Of a DNA stretch of 7,426 bases, positions 1 to 6,592 are shown piece after piece (position 1 is the first letter of the stretch; the number at the start of each line of letters is the position of its first letter). The notes under the pieces are model-generated. The model was given only the letters and a program-made list of their open reading frames with translations, ran no database searches and was not told the DNA's origin. The translations under genes and the position numbers were made by a program. Source of the DNA: Flavobacteriaceae bacterium (lineage in GTDB: Bacteria; Bacteroidota; Bacteroidia; Flavobacteriales; Flavobacteriaceae); the NCBI GenBank assembly GCA_020347545.1, contig CP070731.1, positions 2,274,016 through 2,281,441 on the forward strand. The letters are read 5' to 3'.

Positions 1-1
1 A

Positions 2-292
2 CAAATCATTATTGAGAGGATGACTGAGCCGCCCAGCCTAACGGAATTGGCCCATCAAATTAATCTCCCCTTGCAGCATCTGAAAGAAGGATTCAAACAT
101 ATTTACGGAGAAACCGTGTTTGCGTATTTATTAAATTATAAGATGGAATATGCCCGAAAATTACTTTCAACGAGAAAGTATAATATCTCCGAAGTTAGTT
201 TTGAAGTTGGGTACAGTACTCCCAGCCATTTCATTGCGGCTTTTAAAAAGAAGTTTGGTGCTACTCCTAAACGTTATATGAGCAGTCTTTAA
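2..292 (+). CDS. AraC-family transcriptional regulator, C-terminal part (5' end outside window)
   Basis: This is the DNA-binding end of an AraC/XylS-family regulator. The reading frame is open to the left edge (residues QIIER precede the first ATG at 20), so the ATG is internal and the real gene starts outside the window. About 96 residues are visible and form a complete HTH_18-type double helix-turn-helix. The first HTH is around SLTELAHQINLPLQHLKEGF. The linker helix follows (YKMEYARKLL). The second HTH carries the family signature (ISEVSFEVGYSTPSHFIAAF, then KKFGATPKRY). The effector or ligand domain is missing from the window, so the signal it senses cannot be told. The style resembles PchR-like AraC regulators of Bacteroidota, but that is only an impression. 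The next gene lies 118 bases downstream on the same strand and has its own promoter-like element, so regulation of that gene by this protein is not implied. Confidence 0.93.
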   Translation, partial: QIIIERMTEPPSLTELAHQINLPLQHLKEGFKHIYGETVFAYLLNYKMEYARKLLSTRKYNISEVSFEVGYSTPSHFIAAFKKKFGATPKRYMSSL

Positions 293-354
293 GATTAAAT
301 GTTTCATTTTAGAAAATTCCCCAAGATTTTACTACCAAGTCTCAATCAAATTGA

Positions 355-362
355 TAATTTTG
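355..362 (+). promoter_or_regulatory. Possible -7 promoter element (TAATTTTG) for the DUF5686 gene
   Basis: TAATTTTG matches the Bacteroidota sigma-factor -7 consensus TAnnTTTG and lies about 48 bases upstream of the ATG at 411. A good TTG -33 element at the usual distance is not evident, so the call rests on one 8-base motif. If it is real, transcription would begin near position 368. A protein start at the TTG codon at 351 would then be excluded. Confidence 0.35.
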
Positions 363-410
363 ACCATTAAATTTCCTTTGCGATGTAAAGGATTTTTGTT
401 GCCCAATAAA

Positions 411-2891
411 ATGAATAAAAAGTTACTGTACATACTGATTTTCTTTACCTTGGGAACTCAGGCTCAAACAAAAGTTCAGGGATTTATTGTTGACAATACA
501 GGAGCTTCTGTCCCTTTTGCCAATATTATTTTTAAAGGTTCTACTGAGGGTACGATTTCAGATGAGAATGGTAAGTTTTACCTTGAGTCTTCAAATGATT
601 ACAGAGAGCTGGAAGTTTCTTTTGTTGGTTTTGAGACAAAAACGGTAGCTGTTTCTGCTTCTAATTATGAACTAAAAATAGTATTGGATGAGGCAAGAGA
701 TCAGTTAAAAGAGGTAAGGGTTTATTCGGGTCGAATCAGAAAAAAGAATAATCCTGCAATTGATCTGTTGAAGAAGATCTGGGCTCAAAAAAGAAGAAAT
801 GGCTTGAATATGTACGATCGCTTCGAATTCGATCGTTATGAAAAAATCGAATTTGATCTGAACAACATCGACGAAAAACTTATGGAAAGAAAGGTTTTTG
901 AGGGTATGGAGATGGTTTTTGATCAAATTGATACCTCCAAGATTACCGGAAAGGTGTTTTTGCCCATATTTATCAACGAGTCTGTTTATAAAACCTACGG
1001 AAAAAATATTTATCCCAGGAAAAATAACAGTATCATGATCGCCAATAAGAATTCGGGATATTCAGATAACCAGGCCTTGATTTCATTTTTGAAGCAGCTC
1101 TATGTAGATTTTGATATTTATGACAATTATCTATTATTCTTTGATAAAAAGTTTTCGAGCCCTCTGTCGAAACTGGGCCCTGATGTTTACAATTATGTAC
1201 TTACGGACAGTGCCTATATTGACAATAAATGGTGTTATAATATCTTGTTTTATCCCAGACGAAAGAATGAATTGACCTTTAAAGGGGATTTCTGGGTAAG
1301 CGATACCACGTATGCTATCAAGGAAATTCAAATGTACGCCACAAAAAATGCCAATGTCAATTGGGTGAAGGATATTTATATTGAACAGGAATATGAGGTG
1401 TTGAACGATTCCGTGTTTCTCTTGAAAAGAGACTATATAATGACGGATTTTGCCTTAAATCAGAAGGATAAATCCAAAGGGGTCTACGGAAAGCGAACGA
1501 CCTTATTCGATAATCATGTTTTTGACGTAAAGCGACCGGAAGAGTTTTATAAGGAGCAGATTCAGGATAACGAAGAAATGTATAATCAGCCTGATGATTT
1601 CTGGGAGAAGAACAGACAGGAGCAATTAACGGAAAACGAGATAGGTATTTATAAAATGCTGGATACCTTGCAGACAGTAAAAAGATTCCAGCAAATAAAT
1701 ACCATTGGTGAAATCCTGGCTTCAGGGTATTGGAATTTTACACATGGGTGGGATTTTGGCCCTGTTTTTTCCACAATAGGTTACAACGATATCGAAGGGC
1801 TAAGGCTCAAGGCAGGTGCGCGAACCTATTTCAGCCAGAATGATAAATGGCGCGTTAAAGGTTATCTTGCTTATGGATTTATGGATGCGAAATTCAAGTA
1901 TGGAATTGAGGGTAAATATCTGTTCAATGGAAGGGACAGATGGGTTTTGTCTTTGGGAACCCGAAAGGATATAGAGCAGCTGGGGGTAAGCCTGACCACG
2001 GCAAATGAAGTCCTTGAACGAAGCTTTGCAACAACTTCGATTTTTACAAGGGGTGATAATTCGAAGCTTTCGAATATTGACTTGACCAATTTTAAAGTTA
2101 ACGTGGAACCGGTTAAAAATCTGGAACTCCGTTTAGGTACAACTTATAAGACTCTTGAGTCTGCAGACCCTTCAAGATTTAATGTTGATTATTACGATGA
2201 GAGCGGTGAGATCCAGTCCAGTATAGAACAGGTTGATGTGAGTTTTGGGGTTCAGTATACGCCCAAAAGAAAAGCCTATGGCTTCGGAGTAGAGCGATCC
2301 GTGAGTAACAGCGGCAGGTTTCCCACGTTTTTTGTCAGTTATACAAGAGGTATAAAAGGTGTGTTTAATAGTGATTTTGATTACCATAAACTGCAATTTT
2401 ATTATGAGCAGCCCATGCAATTAGGCTTATTTGGCCGCTTGACCTCAACCTTTGAAATAGGGAAAACCATTAATCCAGTTCCCTTGCAATTGCTAAATAT
2501 TGTACCTGGTAACCAGACCTTTTTTACCTCGAGGAAGTTGTTTGACCTATTGGATTATTACGAATTTGTAACCGACGAATATGTTTCCCTGCACCTTGAA
2601 CACAATTTTAATGGAAAGATATTTGCAAAAATCCCATGGATCAGGGATCTCCAATGGCGTGAGATTATTGGGGTTCGAGGGGTTGTTGGTGGAATTTCAC
2701 AGGAGAACAGGGATATTAATGCTTCAGATATTATATATGTGGCGCCGGAAAACATCTATTGGGAATACCATTTTGGCATAGGGAATATCTTTAAGCTCCT
2801 CCGTGTCGACTTTGAATACAGAGGCAGTTATAGGGATAGACCGGGAGCCACAAATTTTGCTGTTAAAATAGGGTTAGGCTTCTATTTCTAG
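411..2891 (+). CDS. DUF5686 and carboxypeptidase-like regulatory domain outer-membrane protein
   Basis: Predicted outer-membrane protein of 826 residues with unknown molecular role. The ATG at 411 is chosen because it begins a clean signal peptide (MNKKLLYILIFFTLGTQA, cleavage likely before QTKVQG). The frame is open back to a TTG at 351, but that would add 20 non-signal-like residues and would start just upstream of a promoter-like motif. Residues about 20-105 form a CarboxypepD_reg-like beta-sandwich (VPFANIIFKGSTEGTISDENGKF, shown in parts: VPFANI, GTISDENGKF, then VSFVGFET), typical of the N-termini of Bacteroidota outer-membrane proteins. Residues from about 120 to the end match the DUF5686 pattern, with an early NPAIDLLKKIW segment and a long C-terminal half of alternating amphipathic strands. 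The protein ends in GLGFYF, and the terminal aromatic residue is typical of outer-membrane barrels. No TonB-dependent plug or SusC features were seen. The gene appears monocistronic: AraC upstream, a convergent gene downstream. No frameshift or unusual composition was noticed. Confidence 0.88.
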   Translation: MNKKLLYILIFFTLGTQAQTKVQGFIVDNTGASVPFANIIFKGSTEGTISDENGKFYLESSNDYRELEVSFVGFETKTVAVSASNYELKIVLDEARDQLKEVRVYSGRIRKKNNPAIDLLKKIWAQKRRNGLNMYDRFEFDRYEKIEFDLNNIDEKLMERKVFEGMEMVFDQIDTSKITGKVFLPIFINESVYKTYGKNIYPRKNNSIMIANKNSGYSDNQALISFLKQLYVDFDIYDNYLLFFDKKFSSPLSKLGPDVYNYVLTDSAYIDNKWCYNILFYPRRKNELTFKGDFWVSDTTYAIKEIQMYATKNANVNWVKDIYIEQEYEVLNDSVFLLKRDYIMTDFALNQKDKSKGVYGKRTTLFDNHVFDVKRPEEFYKEQIQDNEEMYNQPDDFWEKNRQEQLTENEIGIYKMLDTLQTVKRFQQINTIGEILASGYWNFTHGWDFGPVFSTIGYNDIEGLRLKAGARTYFSQNDKWRVKGYLAYGFMDAKFKYGIEGKYLFNGRDRWVLSLGTRKDIEQLGVSLTTANEVLERSFATTSIFTRGDNSKLSNIDLTNFKVNVEPVKNLELRLGTTYKTLESADPSRFNVDYYDESGEIQSSIEQVDVSFGVQYTPKRKAYGFGVERSVSNSGRFPTFFVSYTRGIKGVFNSDFDYHKLQFYYEQPMQLGLFGRLTSTFEIGKTINPVPLQLLNIVPGNQTFFTSRKLFDLLDYYEFVTDEYVSLHLEHNFNGKIFAKIPWIRDLQWREIIGVRGVVGGISQENRDINASDIIYVAPENIYWEYHFGIGNIFKLLRVDFEYRGSYRDRPGATNFAVKIGLGFYF

Positions 2892-2919
2892 ATTAGTTTT
2901 CCAAAAATATTGAATGTTT

Positions 2920-2955
2920 CCCAGGTAATTTGCCTGTGATCTTGGGTAAATTTTT
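2920..2955 (+). terminator. Weak possible terminator after the DUF5686 gene
   Basis: CCCAGG (2920-2925) can pair with CTTGGG (2941-2946) through six pairs including one G-U. A run of five T follows at 2951-2955, 29 bases after the stop codon. The loop is long (15 bases), and a competing CAGG/CCTG pairing (2922-2925 with 2933-2936) exists, so the structure is weak. Its location between convergent genes favours a termination role. Confidence 0.28.
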
Positions 2956-3000
2956 CCTCTACAAATTTGCCTGCGATCTTGGGTAGATTTTTCCTCAACG
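2927..3000. repeat. Two imperfect 37-bp tandem copies in the convergent intergenic region
   Basis: Copy 1 (2927-2963) and copy 2 (2964-3000) are directly adjacent. They match at 33 of 37 positions by my alignment, differing at unit positions 11, 23, 34 and 37. Both begin AATTTGCCTG and contain GATCTTGGGTA and a T-run before CCTC. The octamer CCAGGTAA flanks the pair on both sides (2921-2928 and 3007-3014). The period is not a multiple of three, and two of the differences would be nonsynonymous in the best minus-strand frame, so there is no sign of coding selection. The origin may be a local slippage duplication or a fragment of a dispersed intergenic repeat. Confidence 0.85.
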
Positions 3001-3025
3001 AATATACCAGGTAAAGGACAGATGA

Positions 3026-5074
3026 TTAAAAATCAAAATACCAGTTAAAAAGGCTTGACTTTAATCCAATGGTAAACCAGGTGGTGTTGTTTTCTGAAAT
3101 CACATCCCCTGATTGGTCGGGCGAGAAATTCCTAAAGGTTACCCCTCCGAAAATCTGAAGATTTGTAACAGGGTTCAAAACATAACCTCCCTGAAAATCT
3201 GCAATGAATATATTTGTGGAGTTACCCTGGCCAACTTCATTCCCTTCATCTGAAACTCTTTCATCATAGGACCTCCAGATGTCACCACCGTAACTAATAT
3301 CTGAATCTTCGAAATCAAAACCTTTTTTACCAGCGATCAGTTTGGCATTTCCAAACCAGCGTTCTTTTGAATAACGCGCAATTCCTATCACCTCATAGAA
3401 GTTTCCCCCCCATAGGTGAGCAAGAGGCTGGTTATAATGACCTGAGTTTAATTTCGTATCTCCATGGGCATAAGTATAGGGCCTTACCCAGTTAAACTCG
3501 CCCTGAAGCATTAATCCGTCAACTTTGAAGGCGTTGTAATACTTTCCTCCCAACTGAAAGGCAAATTTATTACCCCAATAACCGGTTCCGTCAAATACTC
3601 TGCTGGTTGTCATCTCATCGATTAAAAACTGAGTATAAACCGATATGTTGTCTTTAACCCTGTACTTCATATTGAGGCCAATATTGGCATTACCCGATCT
3701 GGAACCCCTGTTAAATTCAACAGCTCTATAAAATATGATAGGGTTAAAAAATGAGATATCAAATCCATTTGGACTACTTTCTTCGTTGGTTATCACCGAC
3801 TCGAATAATCCTATATTAAATCTTTTGGTAACATTCCAGCTCAAATGATGCATGGCCACATATTTTCTAAAATTTGAATCATTGGTTACAGCCGAAGGTC
3901 GTACGTCATCCATCCACATCCAGAGGTTGGTGTATTTGATCTTCCAAAAGGTAGTACTTATCTTTAAAAACGGGTAAGGGGAAGCAACATCCGATAAGAA
4001 AAAAGAACGATACCCGTCTCCAATAAAATTCTTTCCATTACCAAACTGAAAATTAAAAAACTTGCTCGGAGTGAAACTTAAATAGGCCTCTGCTACCGGG
4101 TAATCAAAGGAATCTTCTTTAAATTTCTTGGCCCTGCCTCGGCCAGGTACTACTCCATAACTTTCCGGAGGAGTTCTTACCTTGGCATAATCATTCACAT
4201 AATCAGCAAATCTTCCCTGACTTTCATAAAAAGAAGTTGAAAAACTCAATTTTTTACCGATTGAACCCTGAATTTGAAGACCTCTTGTATTGTTGTAGGT
4301 GTAGTCAACGTCAGAGTTGTCTTTACCAACCTGAAGGTCAAATACCGGATTCAAAGTAAACCAGAAATCCTTTCCTTTAACCAGGGCAAGGTGTTCATTG
4401 TGTAATTTTCTTCCTCCCCAGGTTTCCCTTTTTTTCAACATTTTCGTCCGTTTGGTTTCCAGGTCGATATAGGGTTTTACTTCGTTAAATAAATAGGGCT
4501 TTGAAGAAGTATGGGTGTTTTCACTTTTGTTCAGATGATAAATGATATCATCATATTCCTGGTGCACAAAGGGAATGTTCAATTCACTCTGAAATTCCGG
4601 GAAGAGTGTGTTTTCAAGATTTGGAATTTCTTGCTCTATTTCTTTTTTCTCTTCAACTACCACTACTTTTTTTGTGTTGTCGCTTAAAGGAATGGAAATT
4701 GGGAATTGATAGCGTTCGTCAACTGCTCTACCGTTAAAAGTAGCAGGCTGAATTTTTGGAAGCGTTTGAAACACTCGTTTCACCTCATCTTCGAGTTCAG
4801 GATAAACAGAATTTACATAAAGGACTTCAAATACACCTTCTTTATTCACCAGAAAAATTGCATTCACTGTTCCTTTAAAACCTTCCTTCTCAACATTCTC
4901 AGGAACTTTAAACTCATTGATTACATCAGTTTTCAACTTTTCACTAAAACAAGCATCCAGTTCGTCGATTTGAACCTCTTCACATCCATTATAAACAGGA
5001 GGTTTAGACAATTGCGCCTGAACTGAAAAAGAAGTGATGATCAAAAAAGAAAAAAGTAAAATAATATTTTTCAT
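3026..5074 (-). CDS. remB: RemB-like gliding motility-associated outer-membrane protein (TonB_C-like domain plus Wzi-like barrel)
   Basis: A 682-residue exported protein resembling RemB, described in Flavobacterium johnsoniae as a redundant motility protein. The ATG at 5074 begins a clear signal peptide (MKNIILLFSFLIITSFSVQA, likely cleaved before Q21). Residues about 45-130 look like a TonB C-terminal fold: PENVEKEGFKGTVNAIFLV, then KEGVFEVLYVNSV, then LPKIQPATFNGRAV and FPISIPL. Two cysteines (C31, C42) precede this fold, as in many secreted Bacteroidota TonB_C-like domains. A charged linker follows (about 132-165, with KKVVVVEEKKEIEQE). From about 235 to the end the sequence is rich in aromatic residues and beta-strands like the Wzi capsule-assembly family (ESQGRFADYVNDY, GNGKNFIGDGYRSFF, SPYPFLKISTTFWKIKYTN). 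It ends FNWYFDF, with a terminal Phe expected for an outer-membrane barrel. The upstream gap is 55 bases with a promoter-like element, so it may have its own transcript as well as read-through from the acetyltransferase gene. A role in gliding is inferred from family resemblance; a general envelope polysaccharide role is an alternative. Confidence 0.75.
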   Translation of the reverse strand: MKNIILLFSFLIITSFSVQAQLSKPPVYNGCEEVQIDELDACFSEKLKTDVINEFKVPENVEKEGFKGTVNAIFLVNKEGVFEVLYVNSVYPELEDEVKRVFQTLPKIQPATFNGRAVDERYQFPISIPLSDNTKKVVVVEEKKEIEQEIPNLENTLFPEFQSELNIPFVHQEYDDIIYHLNKSENTHTSSKPYLFNEVKPYIDLETKRTKMLKKRETWGGRKLHNEHLALVKGKDFWFTLNPVFDLQVGKDNSDVDYTYNNTRGLQIQGSIGKKLSFSTSFYESQGRFADYVNDYAKVRTPPESYGVVPGRGRAKKFKEDSFDYPVAEAYLSFTPSKFFNFQFGNGKNFIGDGYRSFFLSDVASPYPFLKISTTFWKIKYTNLWMWMDDVRPSAVTNDSNFRKYVAMHHLSWNVTKRFNIGLFESVITNEESSPNGFDISFFNPIIFYRAVEFNRGSRSGNANIGLNMKYRVKDNISVYTQFLIDEMTTSRVFDGTGYWGNKFAFQLGGKYYNAFKVDGLMLQGEFNWVRPYTYAHGDTKLNSGHYNQPLAHLWGGNFYEVIGIARYSKERWFGNAKLIAGKKGFDFEDSDISYGGDIWRSYDERVSDEGNEVGQGNSTNIFIADFQGGYVLNPVTNLQIFGGVTFRNFSPDQSGDVISENNTTWFTIGLKSSLFNWYFDF

Positions 5075-5124
5075 AAAAAAAGCTACAATGGAACAATGCC
5101 GTGTTGGGTACTTAATTAACGTTG

Positions 5125-5132
5125 CAAATCTA
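5125..5132 (-). promoter_or_regulatory. Possible -7 promoter element (TAGATTTG) for the remB-like gene
   Basis: Read on the minus strand, TAGATTTG matches the Bacteroidota consensus TAnnTTTG. It lies about 50 bases upstream of the ATG at 5074. Its first three bases are the TAG stop codon of the upstream acetyltransferase gene. A TTG lies upstream at 5147-5149, but the 14-base gap is shorter than usual for a -33 element. Confidence is therefore limited. Confidence 0.4.
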
Positions 5133-5717
5133 ATTTATTTTATGAACAAGGTCATTTTTTAATTCATATTTTTCATTGCTTTCAGGACAGGTGGCAAATC
5201 CTTTTTCGTCAAAAATCAATCGATGACCGTATTCGCTCATCCATCCTATCTGTTTTGAAGGATTTCCAACAACCAAGGCGTAGGGTTTTACTTCTTTAAC
5301 AACAACCGCTCCTGCTCCGATAAAGGCATATTTTCCAATATCATTTCCGCAAACAATGGTAGCGTTGGCACCAATACTTGCCCCTTTTCGAACGGTTGTT
5401 TTCATGTACTCGCTTTTTCTGTTCACTGCACTTCTTGGATTCATCACATTTGTAAAAACCATTGAAGGCCCCAGAAAAACATCATCTTCACAATTAACAC
5501 CTGTATAAATGGAAACATTATTTTGTACTTTAACATTGTTCCCTAAATGTACATCAGGAGAAACCACCACGTTTTGTCCTATATTACAATTCTCTCCAAG
5601 GCTGCAATTCGACATGATATGGCTGAAATGCCATATTTTAGTTCCTTTTCCAATTCTACATGGCTGGTCAATTACTGCCGTTTCATGAGCGAAATAATCT
5701 TCATTTTCCTTTTTCAT
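5130..5717 (-). CDS. WbpD/WlbB-type hexapeptide-repeat N-acetyltransferase
   Basis: A 195-residue left-handed beta-helix acyltransferase, close in length to WbpD (about 190 residues). Imperfect hexapeptide repeats run from about residue 14 to 155 (CRIGKGTKIW, CSLGENCNIGQNVVV, VHLGNNVKVQNNVSIY, VRKGASIGANATIVCGNDIG, AFIGAGAVVV). The segment GPSMVFTNVMNPRS (83-96) and the motif VVGNPSKQIGWMSEYGHRL near the C-terminus are characteristic of the WbpD/WlbB branch. That branch uses acetyl-CoA to acetylate the 3-amino group of UDP-2-acetamido-3-amino-2,3-dideoxy-glucuronate for O-antigen or capsule sugars. A final CPESNEKYEL segment is also typical of these proteins. The exact sugar substrate is not certain, and it may be a related UDP- or dTDP-amino sugar. 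The ATG at 5717 lies 12 bases after the stop of the pseudo-ALDH gene, so co-transcription is likely. None of the usual pathway partners (dehydrogenase, oxidase, aminotransferase) is in the window. The start has no Shine-Dalgarno-like site, only an A/T-rich leader. Confidence 0.85.
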   Translation of the reverse strand: MKKENEDYFAHETAVIDQPCRIGKGTKIWHFSHIMSNCSLGENCNIGQNVVVSPDVHLGNNVKVQNNVSIYTGVNCEDDVFLGPSMVFTNVMNPRSAVNRKSEYMKTTVRKGASIGANATIVCGNDIGKYAFIGAGAVVVKEVKPYALVVGNPSKQIGWMSEYGHRLIFDEKGFATCPESNEKYELKNDLVHKIN

Positions 5718-5729
5718 AAGTTTTTGTAA

Positions 5730-6590
5730 TTAAATTTTTGTAGGATGCCAGGTGGTTTTTATCTCAAGCGATTTCTCGATGAAATATGGGCTTTGATTGT
5801 TCTCGTTGGACCAGTCCTTCTTTTTATAAACTACAATCCGTTTTAAATTCTCGCTGGCCAGTTCACTCAGGTTTTTGATCTCTTCTTCATCAGTACCACT
5901 GTAGAGGATGGCGTTTACATCCATATGTGAAGACATATGAGAAATCAACTCACTTCTGTCTCCGGTCAAAATATTGATGACACCTCCGGGCACATCCGAC
6001 GAGTTTAAGACCTCAGCAAAAGAAATGGCGCTCAAGGGATTTGATCGACTTGCCAATACAACTACCGTATTTCCTCCAACTATCGCGGGAGCAATAACAG
6101 ATATCAAACCGAGTAAGCCCTGCTCCTCGGGAGCAATTACAGCCAATACTCCCATGGGTTCTGTGCAGGAAAAATTGAAATGAGCACTGGATACCGGGTT
6201 GACACTGCTGAAAATCTGTTGAAATTTATCACTCCATCCGGCATAATATACCAGTCGGTCAATAGATTGTTCTACCTCTTCTCTTGCCTTTTTTGCACTT
6301 TGTCCCTGTATCTTCAGTTCCTCGACAAATTGCTCTCTTCTCCCTTCGAGCATTTCAGCAATTCTATATAAGATCTGACCTTTATTGAGTGCAGTAGTTC
6401 CCGCCCAGGAACTTTGTGCTTTTCTTGCCGCTACCACTGCATTTCGAAAGTCCTTTCTTGACGAAAGGCACATGTTTGCTATTAGTTTTGATTTTTTATT
6501 GTGAACCGGATAATACCTTCCGGACTCAGTTCGCGGAAATTTACCTCCTATGTATAATTTGTAGGTTTTATGGATGTCTAATCTGCTCAT
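5730..6590 (-). CDS. Truncated ALDH-like pseudoenzyme (second member of an ALDH pair)
   Basis: A 286-residue protein with the N-terminal, NAD-binding part of an aldehyde dehydrogenase but no catalytic part. Residues 10-28 (YKLYIGGKFPRTESGRYYP) are the usual ALDH N-terminal strand. The Rossmann region is recognisable at PMGVLAVIAP (145-154), PAIVGGNTVVVL (168-179) and VPGGVINILTG (200-210). Key positions have diverged: the PWNFP-like segment reads PEEQGLL, the conserved Lys of the KPSE-like motif is replaced (VVLASRSNP, 177-185), and the FTGS motif reads YSGT (230-233). Where active enzymes have LELGGK the sequence reads IVVYKKKDW (252-260), and no catalytic Cys segment follows. It ends with LEIKTTWHPTKI, which resembles C-terminal tails I associate with second-copy ALDH proteins of this type. 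The start at 6590 is 2 bases after the stop of the active ALDH gene, which implies translational coupling. It is unlikely to oxidise aldehydes alone. A structural or regulatory partnership with the upstream enzyme, as in the inactive second domain of ALDH16, is the best inference. Confidence 0.85.
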   Translation of the reverse strand: MSRLDIHKTYKLYIGGKFPRTESGRYYPVHNKKSKLIANMCLSSRKDFRNAVVAARKAQSSWAGTTALNKGQILYRIAEMLEGRREQFVEELKIQGQSAKKAREEVEQSIDRLVYYAGWSDKFQQIFSSVNPVSSAHFNFSCTEPMGVLAVIAPEEQGLLGLISVIAPAIVGGNTVVVLASRSNPLSAISFAEVLNSSDVPGGVINILTGDRSELISHMSSHMDVNAILYSGTDEEEIKNLSELASENLKRIVVYKKKDWSNENNQSPYFIEKSLEIKTTWHPTKI

Positions 6591-6592
6591 AT

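Noticed and set aside
814..836. Inverted repeat ACGATCG ... CGATCGT, possible operator or hairpin
   Set aside because: It lies inside the DUF5686 coding region and is explained by the codons of a repeated Asp-Arg/Tyr peptide (YDRFEFDRY). A site this deep in a gene has no support as a regulator.
2922..2936. Near-palindrome CAGGTAATTTGCCTG as an operator
   Set aside because: It sits downstream of both convergent genes and no promoter is near it, so an operator role is unlikely.
2927..3000. CRISPR-like repeats
   Set aside because: The two copies are directly adjacent with no spacer between them, number only two, and have no cas genes nearby.
2888..3025. A C-terminal extension or small gene continuing the minus-strand frame after the remB-like stop
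   Set aside because: The 45-codon open stretch has no start codon with support, the barrel already ends in the expected FNWYFDF, and differences between the repeat copies do not favour synonymous changes.
4706..5026. A 106-residue plus-strand open frame opposite the remB-like gene
   Set aside because: It lies antisense to the clearly coding signal peptide and TonB_C-like region, has low-complexity Phe/Ile/Asn-rich composition and no recognisable domain, so it is treated as a shadow frame.
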